This document shows, piece after piece, positions 46,401-58,400 of a stretch of 64,000 nt of DNA (position 1 is the first letter of the stretch; each line of letters opens with the position of its first letter). The translations under genes and the position numbers were made by a program. The DNA is from Serripes groenlandicus. Lineage: Eukaryota; Mollusca; Bivalvia; Cardiida; Cardiidae. Location: contig JASEVX010000081.1 of the NCBI GenBank assembly GCA_031761405.1, positions 551,024-615,023 on the forward strand. The letters run 5' to 3'. Below the pieces are notes generated by a model. The model searched no databases and was not told the DNA's origin. It was given only the letters and a program-made list of their open reading frames with translations.

Positions 46401-49400
46401 GTTGATACAAACAATACTTTTGATATATGAAGGGATATTAATATACCCCGTGCATATTCCCATGTAAAAAGCTGTTGATCAACGGTAATCAAGCATGTTT
46501 AATCCAACTATAAATTAGTTCTCATAGACACGTTATATATAGCTCTCCTAATCAAACTAAACCAAATGTAAGCTTCTACTCACCTTAAAAATATTCTGCA
46601 TTTGAGTTTAAATGATGGTGTGTTTCTACCTGACTGCACTGACGACGTTAAATCGAGTTTACAGGCTACGTGCATGTACATGTGATGAAATGAAAGTGTT
46701 TGGTTATTTGTTTATTGTTAGAACTTATGTGACACGTTTGATCTTATATAATGCATGAGCCCCAATCCCTTTTGTTTTCGTATTTTTAAAGCTGACAGGT
46801 AACCCTTATCAGGGATATAAGTGTCAGCTGGATACATATAAATGTATTTAAGTGTTATAATTGAGAGCTGACATTTGTTGATATATATTTATCTAAAGAT
46901 TGACATCAGTTGGTTTCCTTTCATCTAAAGAGCTAGTCGGAGAGCATCAAATTCATTTTTGCTACTTTTAACACAATTGAACGATTTTTCTTTAACAAAA
47001 ACTAAGACAATTTCAGTAAATGTCATTTTAAGAGTTTCAAGACATTACTTTTGATCCATATAGGATGGTCGGAATCTTGAAAAAAATCCAAAGTGTTCAG
47101 GTCAAGTTTCCTGTAAAAATTACCTTATGGTAGTTTTAAATTGCGATATATGTGTTTTTATTCATGTGGGATGATTTATTATATTCTATAAAGTTATCCA
47201 ACTATGGAAATATGCCATTTGTCGTGGGCTAGGCAAAATGTCTGGCATCAAATTCCCATGTACACTGACGTGTCTCTACATATGTGTGAGTAGCACTATA
47301 ATGTACAACGATAGCATTACTTTTGAAGATGCATAGCTATAGCTTTATACATAGGAAAATCTTGTGTAGCCGTACTAGTCTAATTTTCATAACTCTTTAT
47401 GTTATTCCGTAAATATTATATTACCAGAACACTTCCAGAACATGCAGATTATGTTCAGACAAGCAAGCGAAGGATTTACGGACAGTCCAGAGACGGCAAT
47501 AACGGAAATTACTGCAAACGTTACGTATGTGTTACCAGTTCCAAAATATACCAGATATATCCTTTTAGTTCTTCGACATGTTACCCGACATTTCACAATT
47601 TGTGAGCTGACTGTTTACGGAGGTGAGGTTTTATTATTTATACATTTATTTAAAGGTAAATTTAACGTCTTGTTTAACAACATTTCCGATATATCACTGC
47701 GACCAGTTCATCTACATTTAAACACAGGCGACCGATTTTTATTTACAGCAAAAAATGCGGAGAATTACACAATACCTAATTTAAATACACAACAAGTCTC
47801 TCTATATTGTCTATGCGCTTTGATAAAAATTATCGTAATAGTAAATTGGCGAATACCGCACGTGTTACTATAAAAAAGCCCCTCTATACGTCCATACAGT
47901 GTTATAATAATGACAAGGTGTGCAACGGTGTTTTACCCCCTCGCTCGATTTGGGCTATAATTTCCGCAGAAAAACGTCTAAAAAGACCTGGTCCTAGGTA
48001 GAGACAGGTTCATAAATGATTTTTCTCGTGATCAACCACATCAATATTTGCCAACCGACAAATGCGCCGGCGCATTTAAGCTTAATGTTCATTATATTTG
48101 GAAATTTGGAGTTGTCCTTACCGCCATGCGCTGACGTCACCATTTGCAACATTCCGCAGCGACAGATTAATCAAACAATGATTTAAAACACGGATTAAAA
48201 ATTATTTGTTATATACTTCTTTCGAAAACGTACAAATAAATACCGTATTTTTTATGAATAATATTATTTTTGGAATAAAATTGATTAAATACCAACCCCA
48301 ACAAACATTTCTCTGGTACAATATTCTAAAAAAAGCGCATCATTTCGCGTTAAATATTCGCTTCAGAATGTGATTATTGTGACGTCAGCGCATGGCGGTA
48401 AGGACAACTGCAAATTTCCAAATATAATGAACATTAAGCTTAAAAACGACGGCGTATTTGTCGGTTGGAAAATATTGATGTGGTGGATCACGAGAAAAAT
48501 CATTTATGAACCATTAACTATTTATAATAAACGTGTGGGATTCCCCAAATTACCATTAAGATCATTTTTATCAAAGAGTATAGAGAGTATAGAGAGACCT
48601 TTTGAGTATTTTAACGTGGTATTGTGTGAATTTTCGCATTTTTTGCTGTAATAGAAATTCGAACGCCTGTGATTTAACTGTGTGTTTCCTGACATTCTCG
48701 CACGTATACCAGTACTCCAGACAACTGTACACCCCCACGTGTATTATTGAACACATTTGTATCGGACAGAATAAATGGCCTAGCTTGGGTTCAAACACAC
48801 GACTCAGAGATCGATAGTCCATTTTGTTACTGATTGAGCTAGTACAAAGTCGTATTCACGTTTTTTATTGACCTAAGCCAATCGGAATAGTCGTCGTCAA
48901 TGGAATAATAAAGTAATGGTGCATACAGGCCCTGACTGTTGTCAAAGTAACGGTAAAGACAGATTGACACTGTTTAAACTAGGGTAAAAAAAAAATAACA
49001 TGGTGTTAATTCAAAATATCACCAAAAGGTCATAGACCGATGTGGTAAGTAAAGCCAGGAACGTAATTAAAAGAGGGATAGGTAACTAAGTTGTACATTA
49101 AAATATCACTCGTCCAAACATTTGTAACAAGTAAACATGTTTCTGAAAGATATCCTATTTTCATGGCAAAAGATTCAAATTGGTCTACCAAAAAATAATA
49201 TAAAAAAAGAAATCATCTGGAACAACACTGAAATAAAATGCAACGGTGAAACATTTTTTTACAAGGATTGGTATGAAAAAGGCATAAAGTTTCTAGAACA
49301 TTTTTTCGATTTTCGAATAAACAATTATTACGATTTTGAAACATTTAGATACATGTTTAATTTAAGATCAAACGATTTTTTGAAATATTACAATATAATC

Positions 49401-52400
49401 GGAAATATACCAATCATTATGGAAAATGCAATAAAAACTGAAACTTCGATAAATATTGAAAACGAACAATTAATAAACAAGATTGTAGAAATAAAGAAAG
49501 TAAATAAATATTTGTATAAAATTCAAATACCACAAAGAACCTTTTTAACAAAATATGAAGAAAAATGGGAAAGATCTTTGAATGTAAAAATAGATTGGAA
49601 AAGCCATTATGTTATACCGTTTAAATCAACAACTGATACATCATTGAGAAGTTTCCAATATAAAGTTTTAACTCAGATCTTACCTACAAATAAAGATTTG
49701 CATAATTATAAATATAAACCATCAAGTTTGTGTGACTTCTGCTCAAGTTACGTTGAAACTATCGAACATTTGTTTTGGGAATGCAGATATGTACAGATTA
49801 TTTGGAATGAATTAATAGCATTTCTTAACACCAAGAACATAAACATAACTATCAATTTAATAGATGTTTGTCTTGGAACTTTTAAAGGTGGTGTCGATAA
49901 CATTACTGTGAATTATATCATCATTCTCATGAAACATTATATATTTAGAACAAAACAAACAAACAACATCCCTGCTTTCAACTCCTTTATTAATCATTTG
50001 AACAGCAGGATCAAGGTAGAACAAGAAATCGCTCTATTAAAAGACCGATGAGAACTTCACAACAGGAAGTGGATAACATTCACAAACCTTTAATAAAAAA
50101 CAACACAATGGTTTAAACCAATTGAATCACAGTCCAACCCTTATTAACTCAATTTTTCTACAAGTCATCTTTCTCCTTTTCCACCTCTCATCATTATCAT
50201 GATCTCCTCCTTCTAATTTCTTCTTTGTAAAAATAGAAAACATTGCAAGAATATAAAAATGCATGATACATTACATCTTTTTTTTTCAAAATAGATGACA
50301 TATATTTGAAAGATTTAATTGTTGTTTATATTGTATCATGTACTTATGTAAATCTTGTGTGAAATAAATAAAAAAAAACAAAAACAAGTAAACCTCAAAA
50401 ACTATTGCAGATATGATAATAACAAAGATATTTTCCGGAATTTTAAACATTCTTCTATTGAAATAGATAATTATTTTAATAAACTACACGTTTTGATTAT
50501 ATTTTATCCTTATGAATAATGTCAGTCTATTTTTTTTTGGAACAAAATAGATAAAATTCAGAAATCACAATACCTGTGTCTTTTAAACCAGTCATTATTC
50601 AAAATACAGAGAAATTCGAGTTGTTCAATGAATCTCTAACTTAAGTTGAAATTATAAGCTTTCAGAATATGTATGTTTTGTTTATGTGCCAAATGTGACT
50701 CAAAAGGTTTATTTAATACAAAATGTGAAAATTTGAACAATTTTATTTCTCTTTATAATATTTTTAACCAGATAACTGGTGTACAGTTGGAGTTGCTTAT
50801 TCCTCTTATCTACATCCCTGGTAAAGCATACAACAGTGAACCATACACAATAATACAACACAATAATGTTAAATACAGTTCATTGAATATAAACGCTTAT
50901 TTAGATGTACCTAAATATAAACAAATAAATATGCTTGAATGTATATGCATGCTGCCCATACAAGACACGAGCTGCAAAATGAATTCAAATATAATGACAT
51001 ATATTGGCTAATATTTAAAACTATCAACAGTTATGATAAGACACTTTATATGTCACAATGCAGTTATGCAATTTAACAACGAATAATGTATTTACCAAAT
51101 TAATTTCTTCGACTATATATCCGAAGTAAGAGTGTAAGCTATTGCAATTATGATTAAATAACTTTGATAGTTTGGTCTCAAACTAAAAGTATATGATGAT
51201 AATTTTGCATGATAAGCATTGTAAAAAAGGGGTCGTAGTGCATAGATGTTAATGAATATAAATTGGCGTATAAAGTGTGTCTAGTATACAAACATAATAG
51301 TATATAACTATTAACTTTTTAGTTTAAGTTTAAAAATATCTACCATTTCCCTGATTCCGACGACTTTTACTGTTAACGCCTCTGCAGCAGACGACTTTGG
51401 TTCTCACTATTTTATTTCGTTGTTTTCATGTTTGTTCGTTTGCAGACGACTCTAAGTACATTGTATCAGGTCACCAGTTTTAACTAAAATACAAATATAA
51501 AGATATAACACCCATTTAGACCAATCTGGTCCGAAACGAAAAGACAAGTTTGTCATTAGGTGTTCTTATACATGCAAGGCAAAATTATGATTATAAAATT
51601 TATAATTTAATAAATAATTTGTTTAAATGTACACTCACAATAAATGATATACATGTTCCCTTATATAAATTGACTTCAGTATACATACCTAAATTAGTAC
51701 TTATTTATTGTTTTCAGATTTAAGGGACTGCATATGTTTGGTCTTTCCCTATAATATTTACGAATATTTGTTTTTCTTAGATCGGTATAAATGTAGCATT
51801 TCAAGATGAAATTAAATTCATCCTTTATCAAATTACATGGAAAACAAACCCTTCCACAAAATGGCTTTATAATTGGTTTTGCTCATCTTCCTGTTTCAAT
51901 AGCTAATCTACGTGATGAAGTACGCAAACGCGAAAGAAAATTGCGATATTTATTTATAGTTAGCGCATCTAAATAAGGCTGAAAATGGAAGTCATGAATT
52001 GATCTGTAAAATAGTGCTCTACTTGAAACATTTAATGTACAATGCCAGTCTTGAATGAATTGATCTTTGATTCTTTGCTTAACAACGTTTAAAAACATCT
52101 TTACATCTCCTATACGTCGATAAAACCAAGCATCTCTAAAACTAATATTATAAAGAGCATTACTAATTAATGAACACCAGTTTATCCTTTTCATTCTTTA
52201 ACATAAGTTATATTTTCTTGATATATTTATTTTCACCTCAATGTAATATTTTATTCCAGTATTTTATAATATTAAATAAACTGTTCTTTTGTAAACATAT
52301 TCTACCCATTTCACCATAAATAAAACCCTTTTGCGTCGATATTTCAACATTCAGTAGTCTTTGACAACATTGTAAATGTACGCTCTCCACTGACATGCCA

Positions 52401-55400
52401 TGATTACAACACCAAACTTCATGAGGTTTATTCTAAATTAAAGTGAGGAATCAAAGTGAGAAACAAAGTTAACCTCAAGTTCCGTTCAATCTGCATTTTT
52501 TATAATATTAACAAACAACAATTTTTATTTACAACGCCAGTTGAAATTATGTGCTCTTGTAATGCTGGAATAGGACCCCATTCCCAGCCCCCTAATAAAC
52601 ATCGAGTCATTTTTATATAGTCAAATCCAAGTATTTTGTAACACTTTTATTCGTTAAAAATTTATATTTCATCTTTCTGTTTTTGATCTTATGACTAATA
52701 CCACTGATACAAATGACTCGAACATTTGTTGTTTTGCTTCGTAGATCTGGGACTAGACAGCGCTTGGGTTAGGTGGCATGTTGTCGCATGTACCTGCCCA
52801 TAGATACAAGTATATATATTTGTTTTGAGTTTTCATAAAACAATGTCCCATACTCTCACACATGCATCACCCGTTAAAATTCTAGAAATGCACATGCATG
52901 TAATCATTTTTGAATTCAGATTGTAATAATGGAGAATTTGGCGACTACTGTGAAAAAAGATGTCACTGTGATGGAGACCAGTGTGTTAAGCTTACTGGTA
53001 TTTGTCCGAGTGGGAAATGTTTACCAGGATATTCTGGAGAAAAATGTGATGCTGGTAATGTTCTTTGGTTAGTTAATAATACTTCAAATGAGCCGCAACT
53101 GGCGATTAATCAACTATCTTGTTTTACCTGCGTAAATGAAGGCTCAGGTGAGTCTATGCGTTAGCTAAGAAATATTATGATGTTGTTTATGATACACAGG
53201 AAGCTATAATTCCTCTATGTCTCCTCTCATACCCTTGCATATTAAACTACAGATGCCATCAGACCCAAATCACAAGACACCGATCAAAATAAAAACGTAC
53301 ATCTCATGACTGCTTAACGTTATATAAAGTTGTGTGTTTTTATTGTGTAAACCTTTGAAAACGACTTGATTTAACATATATAAACTTCTATCACATATTG
53401 GACATTTTACTCCACGTGTAATCAATCATTTTGTAGTAAAATGCTAATTTCATATTTAAATTGAAATACTCTATGATAACAAAATATATGCCTGTAACCA
53501 TGGTTGTGAATACAGCAAATGTCTTGCCTAGAAATAAAAAAATATATATGTCAAGGAACCTATTTCATAATCAAATATGTTCGGTCAAAGCATATCTCTA
53601 TATCCGTACGTTGTGACGTAACGTTTTAATCGTGTGAATTATGGTAAATTGCTACTTGGTTAACAAGCTAGATAAAGCCACATTTGCAGCTGTAAAATAA
53701 ATTATGTTCAGGAGCTAATGGCGCAAACAATAACTTTACATGGTTTGTCTATCAGTAAAACATCTAATAACCATTAATCTCACCTTAAATATATCCCTTC
53801 ACAACGTTAGGATTTATTTCTATTTAAAAAACAAATAACTTGTTTAACTACATCCCTCATTTCCCATGTACTTAGTATTTAAGGAAACACAAGGATGGTT
53901 TACCCAAAGACGTGAGACTTTCCATTCAATAGTTCAGTATGTCAGCGCAATAGTTACTATTATGCTTCTTAATATTTAATGATTTTAAGGATTAGTTTAT
54001 TTTACCTAACAACGACTTGAAACAGGCCTTTTAATATTCCAGAATGTCAGAACAGAACTTACAGTTCGGGTTGTACCCAACAATGCGGTAACTGTCTAAA
54101 CAATGTTGAATGTGACAAAGCAATTGGAATCTGTCCTGGCAGATGTTCAGCAGGGTACCAAGGAGCCCTCTGTAAACAAGGTTAACAAAACACATTAACC
54201 ACTACTTTTGTTTAACTTTATAATTACAATTTTAGTCGAAAAAAAAAGCTTAGCCTTATTATTATAAACATCTTGTCTCCGTTGAGTCCTTTATTCGTAT
54301 AATATCTTGTATTGGTCTACCCTACTTGTTTTTTGTAATAAACAACACTACGCTCTTAATAAACAATGATCGATATACTAGTCACAGGAATTAAGCAGGT
54401 TAATGGTTAAAGACTAACTTACTGTATGTGTATTTCAGAATGTAATGCAAACTACTATGGACAATATTGTCTTTCCCAATGTGGATCCTGTTTAAACGGA
54501 GACACATGTAATCATGTGACAGGAATTTGTACGAATGGCTGTGCCGACGGTTATCTGGATGGACATGGTATCTGCGATCTGCGTATGTATTTGTATATTT
54601 CATCCATGACATGAACTCTACCATTGCCTGACGTTTTCAACAAAGACATTCTTTCAAAAAGAATATTTACATTTAAATATGCAAATTTAAACAAAGCGTA
54701 AATAATGTCCAAAAAGCACAAAAAGTAATTGCAATGACAATGTCTTTATTATAATGGCAAATTAAACATTGAACTGCAAATGATCAACCTGAAAACGAAA
54801 GGTCACCATTGACGACGTCAACACATTAAACCAATTAATACCTAACGCTTTGATTATTTATATTGTGTCTCTTCCAGTATGCGATCCGGGTTACTACGGG
54901 AAGAACTGTCAGACAGGTTGTGGATACTGTCGACAGGGAACAGTATGTATAAAAACAAACGGAACTTGTCCATCAGGATGTTCATCTGGATATCACGGCG
55001 ATTTATGTAAAACAGGTCAATATCATTAAATTAGTTTCTGTCAAAAACACTCATAGGAATTGTTATCAATATGGATAATATATTATGGTTCCAAAACATT
55101 ATCTGTATCTGCACTTGTCGTCAACAGTACGCGACAGTTGGTCTCCATATGACCTTCTCACGTCATTCAGGTTATTAACAACACATGTAATTTAATAGAC
55201 ACTCACGAATACTTGGATCTGATAAAGAAATATAACAAACCATGGATACTTGAAATAAATGCTTATGCGTACTGATAGGAAAACGCCATGAAGCCAACGC
55301 CAATGACAATATACCAGCTTTATATGACTGAAATAATGTATGAGCTTTGTAAAAGCGCAGTCACTGTTTTTGTCATACCATTCAAATTTAAAGAATCAAA

Positions 55401-58400
55401 GGCTTTTAATAGGTCAACACATTCAAATTCCGGATAATTTTGTTATTGATCAAATGATCATGTGTTTAATATTACAGTTAGTGAATAGATCTTTACTAAA
55501 ATATCATTTCAATTATTTATTTTGGATATAATAGTTATGCTTTATACATTTTGTTTCTAATAAATAGCATGCGACGACGGTTTTTACGGTGATGGATGTC
55601 AATTTAATTGTGGTAACTGTGCTAATGGTACAACGTGTAACAAAGTATCAGGGTTATGCGGACTAGGGTGCAGTCCAGGATACAATGGATCGTACTGTAA
55701 TCAGTGTATGTATATTTATATAATTGTTGTTAATTGGGGTAGTGTTTCAGGGAAACTGACCATCAGGCCTCCGAATAGACTGACCAGGATCGCAATTTAG
55801 ATATATTGGCACAATATAGGCACCATATGTTATGGTTAAAAGCAACGATATCATCATGCAAATTGACAGTATATGCCCCTACTTAATTAAAGAAATCTAG
55901 CAATATGAATGTCCACACAATTTCTTCGACAGCTATCACATTTTTGGTGACAAGTTGCGAGTTCGAAGAAAAAATTTCAAATATTGGCCTCGTGAAGTCC
56001 GACTGAAGATCATCAATGGCGAAGAAAATGTTTACAGGAATGTGCCTTATGTCTGCACATAGAGATATGCATATCAACTTTTATGTTTTCAAAAGTCTGA
56101 TATTATATTGTATTTAAAAGCATTTATATGAATTAAAAATGTAGCCTACCTAGTACCACTTAAACTCCAATCACAATTACCTTGCGAAGGTCTGCGAGTA
56201 GTTTGCGGCGGATTTCTAGGCATTTTCGACCGGAACCCTTCGGGACTCCTCGCGGGCATCGAGTTACCTTAAACTCGGACTTAAAACCTCATCGCAAACT
56301 GATCTTACATTAATCGGTTGAACCTGGCTGATGTCGGGGCGGGCATCACACATATCGGGCGAGCACCGGGTCAAATTCACCCCTCATAGCCCAGCCAGAA
56401 ATCGGGCAGACATTGACCGGGGACAGGCCGGTGTCTTTCCGACCATCCACTGTGGCACGCAGGTGATAACAGCCGGCTCAGCGCATCATTTATCAAATTA
56501 TACAGTCGCGCTTTTCACAGAAGTTAACAATTTAACACACAGTTTATCACAAGAGGGTCAGAGAAAAAGAACTACAAGATGCCCTAGAAAAGAAGGGAGG
56601 ACTAAAGCAGAGGGCAGAGCGCAGTACCCACAAGAGAGGGGGAGAGGCATTGAAGTGAATGAGACCATGCCTCTCCTCTTCAGCCACAAATACAACAAGA
56701 ACTAGAACAAGAAATTTTGATAACACTCTGGAGACTGCATTTTCAACTTTATAAAAATGTTTGTCTTGATGATATGTAGGCCATGTTTCAATAAGGGTCA
56801 TGTCTGTTCTAAAACTAAGTCACTACGCCAGTTTCAAGGCAAATCTGGTCAACACAGTAGAAGCTACATGTTTTATAATTATGTCAGGATGTATATCTTA
56901 ATGATATCTAGGCCCTGTTTGAATATTGGTCATGCCGGGTTAAAAACTACTAAGCCAAATTGATGGGTAATATTGTTAAGGCTCTTGAGGCCGCATTATT
57001 TGTTTCAGCAGCTTGAAACTTTCTCAAAATGTTTATATTGATAATATATAGTCCATGTTCAAATCTTGATAACACGCTGGAGGTTTCATTTTGAATCTTT
57101 GTCAGAATAATTGTCCTGGTGAGTTTTGCATTAGTTTAAACTTATATATTTTACATCGATTGCGAAACAAGCTTTAAAGCTTATATTTATCGCGCTCGAT
57201 GTCTGCTACCTAGATACTTAACCAGTACTCGCGCCGTTTGTGAGGAAAAATCCCAAAGGCAGAACCCGCTCATCACGGGATTCAAACCCGGGACCTTTGG
57301 TACAAAAGGCCGACGCTCTACCTCTGTACCACTGTCTTCCTCGCATTGTTCAAACACTTTCTGTTAGTCTAGAACATGGTCTAGAGAATTATTTCTACTT
57401 GATGGAAGTTGATTTAACATTGACATATTTCTCAATATAATAAGGCACAAACTTCAAAATATTCTGCCTAAACCTACTATCTAATTTTCCTTTAATTCTT
57501 CATGTCTTAAATGTGTATACTTGTGAGCTCTTGCACTCAGGTGAGCTATATAGTGCCAGTAAGGTCCTCCTGTTTTCAAATTTGCAGTTTCATAGTATTT
57601 ACTATTTTCGAAATAATCTTTCAACTTCTTAACAATGAATACATAAGCATAAGCTGCAATAGTTATTTCCTTTCACATTTTCGCTACTTCTCTAACCGTC
57701 TTGCAGCCCCCAGGCCGTCAGCACTTCAATGCTTTGATTCTTACATTGTTGTGATCATAAAAAGAATAATTCAATGTTTTGAAAATTATGAGTCAAGTAG
57801 ACTAAAAAAGAATCAGCGCACCAAAACAAACTATATTGATCCATATTAGTTTGTATTTCTCAAATGGTATGTCGTTATTGTAGCCTGTGTAGACGGTTCC
57901 TATGGTGACAATTGTCAAGGTGAGTGTGGTAACTGTAAAGATGATACTGTTTGTAACAAGATAAATGGTGTTTGTGATACTGGCTGTGAAGCAGGCTACA
58001 AGAGAGATCTTTGTCTAGAAGGTAATTGTGTAAATAACTTAATATAATACTCTATCACCATTGGCTCTGTTAGTTAGATGACATTGTACAGGTTTGTATA
58101 TATCACTCACTGAGATTGCAAAATGGGTCAGCACATACTATTATTCGTTCATTTGATTTCCCTAGTCACATCTCTCGTATTGAAATGAAACGTTCACCAT
58201 GATTAAAGGTTCAACAGTTAAGAACTCTGACCAAGTACAAAGAATGTGCCATGCAATGAAGCTACATTATTTCTTGGTCAATTCAGTTTTAAGTTTAGTG
58301 TGCCATTTCGTATCTCTGCAACTACAAATACCCTATGTTTAATTATCTAGCCTAGCATATTTATTAAGATGTGCTGTGTCCACACTAACATAACTCGTTG

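Larger units (their letters stand above)
33888..47427 (+). other. Intron 2 (13.5 kb), dense with repeats
   Basis: Bounded by GTAAGT and TTACCAG. It splits the lectin-like domain in the middle. Contents listed separately: a two-copy repeat, bivalve-type dispersed repeats, one arm of a large inverted pair, a 155-bp repeat, a TA-flanked 3.1-kb element, a SINE and a 123-bp foldback. No internal gene is supported. Positions 37500-38090, 41170-41850, 42110-42600 and 44250-44940 show nothing recognisable. Confidence 0.7.
47623..52919 (+). other. Intron 3 (5.3 kb)
   Basis: Bounded by GTGAGG and TTGAATTCAG. Contains the 506-bp TIR element, a minus-strand SINE, a 5'-truncated LINE with target-site duplication, and a minus-strand LINE remnant. 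An open frame of 112 codons at 50673-51011 matches nothing I know and has no exon context. 52200-52900 shows nothing recognisable. Confidence 0.7.
55706..57883 (+). other. Intron 8 (2.2 kb)
   Basis: It holds the right arm of the large inverted pair (56330-57745) with a SINE inside it. 55710-56330 shows no recognisable feature. Confidence 0.7.

Noticed and set aside
46791..46832. Nested short inverted repeat (AGCTGACA / CTTAT)
   Set aside because: Arms are 8 and 5 bp with AT-rich loops; expected by chance at this base composition.
50673..51011. 112-codon frame in intron 3
   Set aside because: No recognised domain; wrong context for an exon of the receptor; typical of chance frames in AT-rich DNA.
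5262..51815. Duplication of receptor intron 3 into the satellite region
   Set aside because: The similarity of 5262-5620 and 51460-51815 is explained by both being 3' ends of the same LINE family.
56331..56705. 124-codon frame in intron 8
   Set aside because: Lies in the right arm of the inverted repeat; the left arm does not keep the frame.
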